NCBI RefSeq assembly: GCF_000421165.1
Contig: NZ_ATWI01000002.1
Location: forward strand, 1 to 39,391
Direction: 5' to 3'
Length of the DNA stretch: 39,391 bases
Source of the DNA: Marinobacter daepoensis DSM 16072
Lineage (GTDB): Bacteria > Pseudomonadota > Gammaproteobacteria > Pseudomonadales > Oleiphilaceae
The first letter of the stretch is position 1, and each line of letters opens with the position of its first letter. The position numbers and the translations under genes were made by a program. Positions 13,988 through 22,776 of the stretch are shown here, one piece after another. The notes beneath the pieces are model-generated. The model was given only the letters and a program-made list of their open reading frames with translations, had not been told where the DNA came from and searched no databases.

Positions 13988-14790
13988 TGGGCCGCCTCCA
14001 CGTTTTCCTGGTTCGGAGCCTGGGCGCCCCGCTCACCGCTGCCGTCGCTGCCCATGTATACCTCGCGAACCCTCGGGTCTGCAGAGACGGTCTGGTAATC
14101 CCCTTCGGTAAGCACCGCCCCCTGGGCCAGCACGGTAATACGGTCGCACAGCTTGCTGACCACGCTCAGGTTATGCTCCACCATCAGCACCGTGCGCCCC
14201 TGAGCGGCCTTGCGTACCAGTGCCACCACGCGGTCTACATCTTCAGAGCCCATGCCCTGAGTAGGTTCGTCCAGCAACAGCAACTGAGGCTCCATAGCCA
14301 GGGTAGTGGCCAGTTCCAGAGCCCGTTTGCGACCATAGGCCAGCTCCACCGTCGTGGTATTGGCAAATTCAGCCAGGCCCACAGACTCCAGCAACTCCAT
14401 ACAACGCTCGTTAAGTTTGTGCAGGGAATGGCCGGATTTCCAGAAGCTGTAGGAAGAACCTTCCGCAGTTTGCAGAGCCACCCGGATGTTCTCCAGCGCA
14501 GTCATGTGGGGAAACACGGCGGAGATCTGGAACGAACGGACAATGCCTTTGCGGGCAATAGCGGCGGATTTCAGGGGGGTGATGTCCTCTCCGCGGTAGA
14601 GAATCTGGCCGCGGGTGGGAATGAGAAACTTGGTCAGCAGGTTGAACACGGTGGTCTTACCGGCACCGTTGGGGCCAATCAGGGCATGAATATCGCCCTG
14701 ACGGATCTGGAGATTGACGTCGTTAACGGCGACAAACCCCTTGAACTCTTTGACCAGGTTACGGGTCTCGAGAACGTACTGTTCACTCAT
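13984..14790 (-). CDS. livG: ABC transporter ATPase LivG
   Basis: The second ATPase of the importer (268 aa). Walker A is HALIGPNGAGKTT, the Q-loop follows at RSFQIS, the signature-like segment is LAYGRKRALELA (the LivG form of LSGGQ), and Walker B is LLLLDEPTQGM. The H-loop lies in MLMVEHN-type sequence (VLMVEHNLSVV). An upstream GTG is possible, but the ATG at 14790 gives the usual N-terminus MSEQYVLETRNLVKEF. It is the first gene of the liv unit, with its own promoter-like sequence before it. Confidence 0.93.
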   Translation of the reverse strand: MSEQYVLETRNLVKEFKGFVAVNDVNLQIRQGDIHALIGPNGAGKTTVFNLLTKFLIPTRGQILYRGEDITPLKSAAIARKGIVRSFQISAVFPHMTALENIRVALQTAEGSSYSFWKSGHSLHKLNERCMELLESVGLAEFANTTTVELAYGRKRALELATTLAMEPQLLLLDEPTQGMGSEDVDRVVALVRKAAQGRTVLMVEHNLSVVSKLCDRITVLAQGAVLTEGDYQTVSADPRVREVYMGSDGSGERGAQAPNQENVEAAQ

Positions 14791-14836
14791 GAGCCACTTC
14801 ACCTTTTGTTATTGTTGTATTTATCAACTACTACAC

Positions 14837-14866
14837 AGATTAGATTTACGTGCACGTAAACGTCAA
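14837..14866 (-). promoter_or_regulatory. livG promoter with TTTACGT palindrome in the spacer
   Basis: On the minus strand TTGACG (14861-14866) and TAATCT (14837-14842) are separated by 18 bp. The spacer contains the perfect palindrome TTTACGTGCACGTAAA (14845-14860), right next to the -35. An operator inside a long spacer is the layout of MerR-family promoters. The palindrome resembles sites described for LiuR, a MerR regulator of branched-chain acyl catabolism, as I remember them. Confidence 0.6.
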
Positions 14867-14869
14867 GCT

Positions 14870-15295
14870 TTAATTCTGATATTTCTCGGGCGGAATAGAA
14901 TAGGTCATCGTGGAGTGGGCCACCGGGTCTTCCATGCCGTCGGAGTAGACGAACACTTCCCCCACGCCCATGGTTCGCCCTACTTTCAACAGCGTGGCGC
15001 GCGCCCGTATCGGTGCGTGGGCAACCGGCTTGCGCAGGAAGTTGATATTGAGATTGGTGGTGACCGCCAGAGGCACCAGACCAATGCGGCTGAGCAGCGC
15101 CGCGTACATCGTCACGTCTGCCAGAGCCATCATGGCCGGGCCGGAAACCGTGCCGCCGGGCCGAAGGTGATCGTCCTCCACCGCCAGCGTCATTTCAGCC
15201 CAGCCCTCCCCGAGCGCCTCCAGGGCGCCATATGCGGCACCCTGGGGGAATTGCTCCTCGAGGAAGAACTTCAGTTCCTCGAAGGTGACCTTCAT
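14870..15295 (-). CDS. Hotdog-fold acyl-CoA thioesterase (PaaI type)
   Basis: A 141-residue single-domain hotdog protein. The segment LRPGGTVSGPAMMALADVTMY (residues 43-63) is the PaaI-like signature helix with the catalytic Asp, followed by TNLNINFLRKPV. It likely hydrolyses short or branched acyl-CoA to free CoA, relieving CoA trapping or opposing the synthetase. The ATG overlaps the stop of the synthetase gene by 4 nt, so the two are made together. Confidence 0.87.
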   Translation of the reverse strand: MKVTFEELKFFLEEQFPQGAAYGALEALGEGWAEMTLAVEDDHLRPGGTVSGPAMMALADVTMYAALLSRIGLVPLAVTTNLNINFLRKPVAHAPIRARATLLKVGRTMGVGEVFVYSDGMEDPVAHSTMTYSIPPEKYQN

Positions 15296-16941
15296 GCCGT
15301 TACCTCATCCTGCGCCCGGTTTCGAAGGATGAATCGCTGAATCTTGCCGCTCGGGGTTTTCGGCAGCTCTTCAACAAATTCTATTTCCCTCGGAAACGCA
15401 TGGGTAGACAGGCGGCGGCGAACCAGGTCCTGCAATTCTTCCTTGAGAGCCAGATCGTCTGCCGGTTCCTGGCCTGCCTTGATGACCACGTAGGCCTTGA
15501 TAATGGCGCCCCGCTTTTCATCCGGTTTGGCCACCACACCCGATTCAGCCACAGCGGCGTGTTCCAGCAATGTACTTTCCACATCAGCCGGCCCCACGCG
15601 ATAGCCCGCCGTGGTGATGATGTCATCGTCCCGGCCACTGAAGGAGTACCCGCCATCGCCATGGCAGATCACCATATCGCCGGTCAGGTAGTAACCGTTC
15701 ACGAACGGGTCCTTTTCACCCCAGGTGTAACCATCGAAATGAAACAGCGGCGAGGCACTGATATCCACCGCCAGTTGGCCGACTTCGCCTTCACCCACTT
15801 CTTCATGCTTCTCGTTCAAAGCCACCACTCGATGGCCGGGGGAGGAATAGCCCATGGAGCCCTGGCGAATGGGGTGCTCCAGGCCATGGAAATTGCAACA
15901 GGTCATACCGGTTTCGGTCTGCCCGTAATGGTCTTTGACCGGGCAGAAGTGCCGGCGGGCTATCCAGTTCACCACTTCCGGGTTCAACGGCTCACCGGCA
16001 CTACTGCACACCCGAAGCCCCAGATTCTCGCCTTCCGGCAACACCTGATCGTGGGCCTTCAGCAATCGATAAGCGGTGGGCGCGGCTGCGAGGTTGGTGA
16101 TTTTGTACTTGCGGATCATGTCGTAGGTGGATTCGGGAGTGAACGGGTTCGGGTTGAAATGGGTAGCGTGGCCCATCAGCAAGGGGCCCGTTACCGCGTA
16201 GTAAAGGCCGTAAGCCCAGCCCGGGTCTGCCACGTTCCAGAACACATCATCATCACGCAGCTCGATGGCATATCTCATGTACACATAAAACGCCAGCAGA
16301 GCCTTGGCGGGCACCGCCACCCCTTTGGCCTTGCCAACAGTGCCAGACGTGAACATCTGCAGGAAGGGATCGCTGCCGGTAATCATCACCGGCTCACACT
16401 GGTCCGATTGCTGGTTCAGTGCCTGCTGGAAGTCCGCCACATCGGCGCCCGTGGCCGCCGCATTCACGCACAACACCGGCGGACAACCTTTTACGTCCAG
16501 CAGCTTGGGGTAGTTATCCGGATCGGTCACCACCAGTCTGGTGCCGGCCTTTTCCAGACGATACTCAATCGCCCCGGAACCAAACGCGGTGAACAACGGC
16601 TGGTAAACCGCCCCCAGCCGAAGAGTGCCGGCAATCACTATCAGTAACTCAGGGCCCCGGGGCAGCAGGCCCGCCACTCGGTCGCCCTTGGATACACCAA
16701 GGGTTTTAAGGTAGTTGGCAAAACGGGCAGAAGCTGCCTTGAGCTCGGCAAACGTGAGCACGCCGTCGCCACCGTCAACGGTTTCGTAATAGAGCGCGAC
16801 TTTCTGGGGATCGGCGGCCCATTTGTCACAGATTTCATGGCATACGTTCAGGCCGGTATCCAGGCGCCCGTCCAGAATGTCCGCTTCCAGTGCGGCAGCA
16901 TCAAAGCGGCTATACACGTCATGGTATTGCGGTAGGCTCAT
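15292..16941 (-). CDS. Acyl-CoA synthetase (AMP-forming)
   Basis: An adenylate-forming enzyme (549 aa) that activates a carboxylic acid to its CoA ester. The P-loop-like motif is FTSGTVGKAKG (residues 197-207). HYGQTETGM, YYLTGDMV and the hinge SGRDDDIITTAGYRVGP are present, and the catalytic C-terminal Lys is Lys533 in TPSGKIQRF. The sequence is close in style to acetyl-CoA and medium-chain acyl-CoA synthetases. Start chosen at the ATG at 16941, with GGAG 6 nt upstream; the frame is open 12 codons further. It is first in its unit, after a terminator and palindromic promoter region. Confidence 0.92.
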   Translation of the reverse strand: MSLPQYHDVYSRFDAAALEADILDGRLDTGLNVCHEICDKWAADPQKVALYYETVDGGDGVLTFAELKAASARFANYLKTLGVSKGDRVAGLLPRGPELLIVIAGTLRLGAVYQPLFTAFGSGAIEYRLEKAGTRLVVTDPDNYPKLLDVKGCPPVLCVNAAATGADVADFQQALNQQSDQCEPVMITGSDPFLQMFTSGTVGKAKGVAVPAKALLAFYVYMRYAIELRDDDVFWNVADPGWAYGLYYAVTGPLLMGHATHFNPNPFTPESTYDMIRKYKITNLAAAPTAYRLLKAHDQVLPEGENLGLRVCSSAGEPLNPEVVNWIARRHFCPVKDHYGQTETGMTCCNFHGLEHPIRQGSMGYSSPGHRVVALNEKHEEVGEGEVGQLAVDISASPLFHFDGYTWGEKDPFVNGYYLTGDMVICHGDGGYSFSGRDDDIITTAGYRVGPADVESTLLEHAAVAESGVVAKPDEKRGAIIKAYVVIKAGQEPADDLALKEELQDLVRRRLSTHAFPREIEFVEELPKTPSGKIQRFILRNRAQDEVTA

Positions 16942-16990
16942 CGTACACTCCATTTGTTGTCGTTGTTGGTTGCACAAGATTTAAACAGAT

Positions 16991-17022
16991 TTATCACACG
17001 CTTCACTTTACGTAAAGGTAAA
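16991..17022 (-). promoter_or_regulatory. Synthetase promoter region with CTTTACGTAAAG
   Basis: A perfect 12-bp palindrome CTTTACGTAAAG (17006-17017) lies downstream of TTTACC (minus strand, 17017-17022) and ahead of TGATAA (16991-16996). Spacing to that -10-like hexamer is about 20 bp. The TTTACGT core matches the livG promoter palindrome. Confidence 0.5.
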
Positions 17023-17030
17023 CTTTAGGC

Positions 17031-17065
17031 TAAAAAGAAAGGGCGCCCCTAGCGTCGCCCTTTCT
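17031..17065 (-). terminator. Intrinsic terminator after mmsB
   Basis: AGAAAGGGCG and CGCCCTTTCT form a perfect 10-bp stem with a 10-base loop. On the minus strand it is followed by TTTTTA, four bases after the mmsB stop. It separates the mms unit from the synthetase unit. Confidence 0.9.
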
Positions 17066-17068
17066 GTT

Positions 17069-17956
17069 TTATTCCGGTTTGTAGAGCCGGAGAATGCTGG
17101 AAAAGTCCAGCTCGCCATGGCCCTGTCCAGCGTGCAGCTGGAACAGGTTCCTGGCCAGAGACCCCATGGGAATGGACGCCTGATTCGTCACCGCGTTATC
17201 AAAAGCCAGCCCCAGATCCTTTGCCATCAGGTTCACCAGAAAACCGCCCTGATAATCGCGGGAAGCCGGTACGCCTTCCATCACGCCAGGCCATGGGTTG
17301 TATACGTTCAGCGCCCAGTTGCCGCCAGAACTCTGCTTCATGATTTCAGACAGCACCGCCGGATCAAGACCGTTACTGGCGCCAAGGGCCAGAGCCTCGC
17401 TGGTGCCAGCCATCAGGATGGCCAGGAGCATGTTGTTGCAGATCTTGGCCACCTGTCCGGCACCGTGGGGCCCGGCATGGAAGATGTTCTTGCCCATACC
17501 CTCCAGGATCGGCCTGGCTTTCTCGAAGGTGTCAGCCTCTCCGCCGCAGATAAACGTCAGTGTGCCCGCTTTGGCACCGCCGACCCCGCCGGAGACTGGT
17601 GCATCAATAAAGGCCAGCCCACGGGCTGCGGCCTGTTCGGCAACGTTACGGGAAGTCTCCGGCGCAATGGTGGACGAATCAATCACCAGCGTACCGGCCG
17701 GCAGCGACGCCAGCAGACCATCATCGCTCAGATACACCGCTTCCACATGCTTACCGGCTGGCAGCATGGTGATAACACACTCCGCGCCTTCTGCCGCTGC
17801 CTTGCCAGAGTCCGCCGTGCGGGCGCCCTCGGCCACCAGCGCCTCGACGGCACTTTCAGACAGATCAAACACGGTGACTTCGTGGCCGGCCTTGAGCAGG
17901 TTGGCCGCCATTGGCGCGCCCATGTTGCCCAGGCCGATAAAGGTAATGTTCGCCAT
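17069..17956 (-). CDS. mmsB: 3-hydroxyisobutyrate dehydrogenase
   Basis: Oxidises 3-hydroxyisobutyrate to methylmalonate semialdehyde with NAD+ in valine degradation. The Rossmann motif FIGLGNMGAPMAANLLKAGH is at the N-terminus, the substrate loop DAPVSGGVGGAKAGTLTF at residues 118-135, and the catalytic Lys171 in GAGQVAKICNN. Length (295 aa) is normal. The leader shows AACAACAA directly before GGAGA and the ATG. It closes the unit that begins with mmsA and is followed by a strong terminator. Confidence 0.95.
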   Translation of the reverse strand: MANITFIGLGNMGAPMAANLLKAGHEVTVFDLSESAVEALVAEGARTADSGKAAAEGAECVITMLPAGKHVEAVYLSDDGLLASLPAGTLVIDSSTIAPETSRNVAEQAAARGLAFIDAPVSGGVGGAKAGTLTFICGGEADTFEKARPILEGMGKNIFHAGPHGAGQVAKICNNMLLAILMAGTSEALALGASNGLDPAVLSEIMKQSSGGNWALNVYNPWPGVMEGVPASRDYQGGFLVNLMAKDLGLAFDNAVTNQASIPMGSLARNLFQLHAGQGHGELDFSSILRLYKPE

Positions 17957-18003
17957 GTTGCTTCTCCTTGTTGTTGTACTGGTTATCGCCGCATGCAGAG
18001 CGC

Positions 18004-19077
18004 CTACGGGCTGAAAAAACCGTCAATCCAGGCGTCGTCCACCGCGTTGAGTGAGGCATAGCGCCAACGGGGTTGCATGTCCTTATCAATCAGCAATGCC
18101 CGTATGCCTTCGGCAAATTCACCTTTCTTCAGGCAGTGGTGCGACATCACCAATTCGTGATCGAGCACGGTCTCCAGGCTATGCAACCGGCTTCGATGGT
18201 AGTGGCGCCACATCAGGGCCAGGGACGTCGGGGAGGCGGCTTTCAGCCCTCTCACCGATTTACCCAACCAGTCTTCCCGCGCCCCCAGTTCGACCAACTG
18301 AGCGACCACCTGGGGCAAACTATCGCCATCCGTAGCCAGCTGGATATCGTCGTAATGGGCCCGCAGGGGCGATTCGGGCATGGCATCCCGGCTTTGCTGC
18401 TCAAACTGCCTCAGCACGGCACTGACCACGGCGTGCGCATCCGCTCGCTGCCAATCGGCGGCTTTCAGCGTTTCGACCACCTGGCCCTTCAATCCATGGG
18501 AGACAAACCGGTCGGCCATGTTCACAAACAGGGCATCGGCTCCGTTCATACGGGCACCGGTCAGGCCAAGGAACAGGCCGGTGCGCATCGGCATCCGGTT
18601 CAGGAACCAACCCGCACCAATATCCGGATACAAGCCAATACTCACCTCCGGCATGGCCAGTTTCGAGTGCTCGGTCACCACCCGGTGCGAAGCGCCCACC
18701 ATCAGGCCAATGCCCCCGCCCATCACGATGCCGTTACCCCAACAGACAATCGGCTTTGGGTAGGTGTGGATCAGGTAATCCAGCGCATACTCTTCGTTGA
18801 AGAAGCGCTCCCCTTCCCCCACCTTGCCGGGTTCCGTCATGGCACGGTACAGGGAGACAATATCTCCCCCGGCACAGAAGGCTTTGTCACCTTCCGCTTC
18901 CAGCCAGACCGCCCGAACCGCTGGGTCGTCCGCCCAGCGTGTGAGCTGGGGTCGGAGCAGGCTGATCATATCCATCGACAGGGAGTTCAGGTTCCGTGGC
19001 GTGTTCAGTCGAGCCACGGCAATCCGTTCACCACCGCCGGTTGTCCACTCTTCAAAAACTATCGGTTGATCACTCAT
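18004..19077 (-). CDS. 3-hydroxyisobutyryl-CoA hydrolase
   Basis: A crotonase-fold hydrolase (357 aa) that releases 3-hydroxyisobutyrate from its CoA ester, the valine-pathway step between the hydratase and MmsB. KAFCAGGDIVSLY and the oxyanion-hole region GNGIVMGGGIGLMVGA are present, as is PEVSIGLYPDIGAGWFLNR with the Glu and Asp typical of hydrolases rather than hydratases. The C-terminal FLSP-like domain (GIRALLIDKDMQPRW) is complete. It starts 12 bases after the preceding gene ends; the ribosome-binding site is weak. Confidence 0.93.
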   Translation of the reverse strand: MSDQPIVFEEWTTGGGERIAVARLNTPRNLNSLSMDMISLLRPQLTRWADDPAVRAVWLEAEGDKAFCAGGDIVSLYRAMTEPGKVGEGERFFNEEYALDYLIHTYPKPIVCWGNGIVMGGGIGLMVGASHRVVTEHSKLAMPEVSIGLYPDIGAGWFLNRMPMRTGLFLGLTGARMNGADALFVNMADRFVSHGLKGQVVETLKAADWQRADAHAVVSAVLRQFEQQSRDAMPESPLRAHYDDIQLATDGDSLPQVVAQLVELGAREDWLGKSVRGLKAASPTSLALMWRHYHRSRLHSLETVLDHELVMSHHCLKKGEFAEGIRALLIDKDMQPRWRYASLNAVDDAWIDGFFSP

Positions 19078-19089
19078 AGCAGACCCGGG

Positions 19090-19869
19090 TTATCGGTTTT
19101 TCCATTCTGGCTTACGCTTATCAAGAAACGCATTCACGCCTTCTTTCTGGTCTTCGGTGTGGAACAGTTCAACAAACAGTTCCCGCTCCATTCGCCAGCC
19201 GTCACTGTGGCTGCGGCCATCCCGCGCACTCATCACCAGTTGCTTACAGCGGGCAATGGACGACGGGCTTTGTTTGCAGGCCCCTTCTGCCAGCTTCAAC
19301 GCGGTTTCCAGGCCCGCTCCGGAAGCAACCACCTCTTCCACCAGGCCAATCTGCAGCGCTTTGGCAGCATTAACCCGCTCACCACACAGGATCATGCGCT
19401 TGGCCCAGCCTTCGCCGACCAGCCAGGGCAGGTTCTGGGTTCCCCCCGCACACGGCAGCAGGCCAACGCTGGCCTCTGGCAGGGCCATCTGGGCGTGCTC
19501 TTCCGCGATGCGGATGTCACAGGACAGCGCGCACTCAAGGCCGCCCCCCATGGCATAGCCGTTAATCGCAGCGATGGACACGCCCCGAAATGCCGTCAGC
19601 GCGGCAAAGGCTTCGCCAAACCGCTGGGCCATCTCATTGGCCCGGGCGCGATCGCCATCAGCAAAGGTTTTCAGGTCTGCGCCGGCCGAGAAAAACTTCT
19701 CTCCCTGCCCGGTCACCACCAGAGCGAAAATCTCGCGGTCTTCGTTCAGTTCTTCCACGGTCACTTTGAGGGCCGCCAGCGAGTCCGCGGTCCAGGTGTT
19801 GGCCGGTGGGTTGGCAATGGTCAGGATGGCAATGTGACCACGCTTTTCCAGTTGAATCAGTTCACTCAT
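19090..19869 (-). CDS. Enoyl-CoA hydratase (methacrylyl-CoA hydration)
   Basis: A crotonase-superfamily protein (259 aa) likely to hydrate methacrylyl-CoA in this pathway. Substrate-binding FFSAGADLKTF, the oxyanion-hole GYAMGGGLECAL and PEASVGLLPCAGGTQ hold the usual catalytic Glu residues. The ATG at 19869 has AAGGA at 7 nt and is preferred over a GTG one codon earlier. Lies between the acyl-CoA dehydrogenase and the hydrolase in one unit. Confidence 0.92.
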   Translation of the reverse strand: MSELIQLEKRGHIAILTIANPPANTWTADSLAALKVTVEELNEDREIFALVVTGQGEKFFSAGADLKTFADGDRARANEMAQRFGEAFAALTAFRGVSIAAINGYAMGGGLECALSCDIRIAEEHAQMALPEASVGLLPCAGGTQNLPWLVGEGWAKRMILCGERVNAAKALQIGLVEEVVASGAGLETALKLAEGACKQSPSSIARCKQLVMSARDGRSHSDGWRMERELFVELFHTEDQKEGVNAFLDKRKPEWKNR

Positions 19870-19896
19870 CACGAATTCCTTCTGTTGTTCGCCCGG

Positions 19897-21063
19897 TTAC
19901 TGAATGGCTTCGGCAACGCCGTCGTCCAGTAACCGGCGCGCAATAATCAGTCGCATGATTTCGTTGGTGCCTTCCAGAATCTGGTGTACCCGAAGATCCC
20001 GGAGATACCGCTCCAATGGGTACTCACGGATGTAACCATAGCCGCCATGAAGCTGCAGCGCTTCGTTGGCCACGTCAAAACAGGCATCGGTCGCGAATCG
20101 TTTAGCCATGGCACAGTGCAGTGTGGCTTCGGGGTCACCCCCGTCCAGCTTGAAGGCACCCAGACGCACCATCTGACGGGCTGCTACCAGGTTCGTGGCC
20201 ATATCCGCCAGCTTGAACTGGAGCGCCTGAAACGCCGCTAACGGTTTACCGAACTGCTGGCGCTCGTGCATGTAATTTCGGGCCCGGAGTAACGCCGCCT
20301 GAGCGCCCCCCAGAGAGCAGGTAGCAATGTTAAGGCGTCCGCCATCAAGGCCTTTCATGGCAATCGTAAAACCATCGCCTTCGTTTCCCACCCGGTTACT
20401 GGCGGGTACGCGAACGTCTTCCAGGGTCACCAGCCGTGTAGGCTGGCTATGCCACCCCATTTTTTCCTCATTCTTGCCGTAAGAGACACCTTCCGCGTTG
20501 GCGGGTACCACAAAGGTGGAGATGCCCTTCGCGCCGCTGTCGGCGTCACCGGTTCGGGCCATCAGCACGAGAACATCGGTGGCACCGGCGCCGGAAATAA
20601 ACATTTTGCTGCCATTGATGACATAACTGTCGCCTTCCCGAACCGCCCGGGTTCTGAGGCTGGCCGCATCGGAGCCCGCTCCGGGTTCCGTCAGGCAGTA
20701 GGAGGCCAGCCACTCACCGCTGGCCAGCTTGGGCACAATTTCCTGGCGTAGGTCATCAGACGCAAAGCTCGCAACCATCCAGGTTGCCATGTTGTGGATG
20801 GTGATAAAGGCCGCGGTGGACGGGCAGGCCGCCGCCAGTTCCTCAACGATCACCGAGGTATCCAGCCGTGACAACCCCATTCCACCCAGAGCTTCCGGGG
20901 TATATATCCCCATGAATCCCATGGCTCCGGCCTCTTTCATCACGTCCACCGGGAAGATATGTTCGGCATCCCACTGGGCCGCATGGGGGGCCATGGACTT
21001 CTCAGCAAAGGCCCGGGCAGCATCCCGGAACGCCTGCTGGTCTTCAGTCAGGTTAAAATCCAT
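19897..21063 (-). CDS. Acyl-CoA dehydrogenase (isobutyryl-CoA type)
   Basis: An FAD enzyme (388 aa) that forms methacrylyl-CoA from isobutyryl-CoA, judged from its operon. CLTEPGAGSDAASLRTRA and SKMFISGAGATDVL bind FAD and substrate, and the catalytic Glu is in QILEGTNEIMR near the C-terminus. AGGAG is 7 nt before the ATG. It follows mmsA after 95 bases. Electron transfer would go to ETF, not encoded here. Confidence 0.93.
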   Translation of the reverse strand: MDFNLTEDQQAFRDAARAFAEKSMAPHAAQWDAEHIFPVDVMKEAGAMGFMGIYTPEALGGMGLSRLDTSVIVEELAAACPSTAAFITIHNMATWMVASFASDDLRQEIVPKLASGEWLASYCLTEPGAGSDAASLRTRAVREGDSYVINGSKMFISGAGATDVLVLMARTGDADSGAKGISTFVVPANAEGVSYGKNEEKMGWHSQPTRLVTLEDVRVPASNRVGNEGDGFTIAMKGLDGGRLNIATCSLGGAQAALLRARNYMHERQQFGKPLAAFQALQFKLADMATNLVAARQMVRLGAFKLDGGDPEATLHCAMAKRFATDACFDVANEALQLHGGYGYIREYPLERYLRDLRVHQILEGTNEIMRLIIARRLLDDGVAEAIQ

Positions 21064-21158
21064 CGTTCAGCTCCTTGTTGAGTCCGGTTGGGTTCCCATT
21101 GTTCAAGCGGGAAAAAGGGGCCGGAACAGATCCGGCCCAACACCTCACCGACAATTCA

Positions 21159-22652
21159 TCAACGCAACTGAATCGAGAAATTGGCCTCCGAAGAGGTCGC
21201 TTCACTGGAGAACCAGCGGGATGTGACCGTTTTAGTCTCGGTGTAGAAGCGCACGGCCTGCTTGCCATAGGCGTGCTGATCGCCATAGAAAGAACCTTTC
21301 CAGCCCGTGAAGGAGAAGAACGGCAGGGGCACCGGAATGGGGATGTTCACACCCACCTGGCCCACATCAATCTCGTGCTGGAAACGACGGGCGGCGCCAC
21401 CATGGTTGGTAAAGATCGACGTACCGTTACCGAAGGGGCTGTCGTTGATTAGCTCGATGGCATCGCCAAGGCTATCCACGTTGACGCAGGACAGCACCGG
21501 GCCAAAAATTTCTTCCTTGTAGATGTCCATCTCCGGCGTGACTTCACTGAACAGGGTTGGCCCTACCCAGTTGCCTTCCGGCAGCCCATCGACGGTGCAA
21601 CCACGGCCATCCAGCAGCAGCCTGGCGCCCTGGGCTTCACCGGTGGCGATCAGGGATTCGATGCGGTCTTTGGCCTTGCCACTGATCACCGGGCCGTAAC
21701 TGGCGCCGGCATCGTTCCAGGCACCCGGGCGCACCTTGGCCATGGCGTCTTTCAGCTCCGGAATCCACTCTTGCGCCGCGCCCACGAAGACGGCAACCGA
21801 GATAGCCATGCAACGCTGGCCTGCGGCTCCTACCGACGCCCCCACCAGAGCGTTAATCACCTGTTGCTTATCGGCATCCGGCATGATGACCATGTGGTTC
21901 TTGGCCCCGGCAAAGCTCTGCACACGCTTCATATTGCGGGTGCCTGTTTCATATATGTACTGCCCTACCGGCACCGAGCCCACAAAGGAAATCGCCTTGA
22001 TGGCCGGGTCGGTCAACAGGGTATCTACTTGCTCTTTGGCGCCGTGGACCACCTGCAACACCCCTTTGGGCGCACCAGCCTGTTCAAACAACTCCGCCAG
22101 GCGGGTGGGTGTCAGTGGGTCCTGCTCAGAGGGCTTCAGAATGAAGGTATTACCGCAGGCAATCGCCATGGGGAACATCCAGAGCGGAATCATGGCCGGG
22201 AAGTTGAACGGCGTGATCCCGGCACAGACGCCCAGCGGCTGAATCCAGGAGTGAGTGTCTACTTCACGGGCCACATTTTCCACGGTTTCGCCCATCATCA
22301 GGGACGCCACGTTAGCAGCATGCTCAACCACCTCAATGCCCCGCCAGACATCACCCTTGGCGTCATCAAACGTCTTTCCGGTTTCCTGAGAGAGAATCTC
22401 GGCGATCTCATCGTGGTGTTCTTTGAGCAGCGCCTGATAACGCAGCATCACCCTTGCCCGCTCAGACACCGGGGTTTCTTTCCAGCTTTTGAACACCTCG
22501 CCCGCATTGTCGATGGCCTGGCGCATTTCATCGGCTGTGGCACACGGCACCTGGGCAATGACTTCGTTGGTGGCGGGGTTGGTCACGTCGATCCAGTTCT
22601 GGGTCTGGCTCTGAACAAATTCACCAGCAATAAACTGAGGTACTTTCTTCAT
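21159..22652 (-). CDS. mmsA: Methylmalonate-semialdehyde dehydrogenase (acylating)
   Basis: A CoA-acylating aldehyde dehydrogenase (497 aa) that turns methylmalonate semialdehyde into propionyl-CoA and CO2. The catalytic nucleophile is Cys281 in [30 protein letters not shown] and [12 protein letters not shown] are diagnostic of MmsA rather than other aldehyde dehydrogenases. First gene of the mms unit, divergent from the AraC-type regulator. The leader contains AACAACAA (22668-22675) just upstream of the AGGGA site. Confidence 0.95.
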   Translation of the reverse strand: MKKVPQFIAGEFVQSQTQNWIDVTNPATNEVIAQVPCATADEMRQAIDNAGEVFKSWKETPVSERARVMLRYQALLKEHHDEIAEILSQETGKTFDDAKGDVWRGIEVVEHAANVASLMMGETVENVAREVDTHSWIQPLGVCAGITPFNFPAMIPLWMFPMAIACGNTFILKPSEQDPLTPTRLAELFEQAGAPKGVLQVVHGAKEQVDTLLTDPAIKAISFVGSVPVGQYIYETGTRNMKRVQSFAGAKNHMVIMPDADKQQVINALVGASVGAAGQRCMAISVAVFVGAAQEWIPELKDAMAKVRPGAWNDAGASYGPVISGKAKDRIESLIATGEAQGARLLLDGRGCTVDGLPEGNWVGPTLFSEVTPEMDIYKEEIFGPVLSCVNVDSLGDAIELINDSPFGNGTSIFTNHGGAARRFQHEIDVGQVGVNIPIPVPLPFFSFTGWKGSFYGDQHAYGKQAVRFYTETKTVTSRWFSSEATSSEANFSIQLR

Positions 22653-22776
22653 GATAATGGTCCCTGTTTGTTGTTATCCGGGAATGCCCTGCCCCTTCTT
22701 GGCAAGCGGGCATGACGATGATCTGAAGAAAGACTAGCACGCAGATTCCTGGGGCGTGATTGACTAAATTTCGCCC
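22653..22776. promoter_or_regulatory. mmsA-mmsR divergent control region
   Basis: The 124 bases between the two divergent starts should hold the promoters of both genes and the MmsR sites. A nested dyad, ATGCCC (22684-22689) to GGGCAT (22708-22713) with inner TGCC/GGCA, lies in the mmsA leader. No clear sigma-70 hexamers could be fixed. Confidence 0.5.

Noticed and set aside
18073..19932. A 619-codon plus-strand ORF
   Set aside because: It lies fully antisense to the 3-hydroxyisobutyryl-CoA hydrolase and enoyl-CoA hydratase genes, which have clear family motifs. Long antisense frames are expected in GC-rich DNA.
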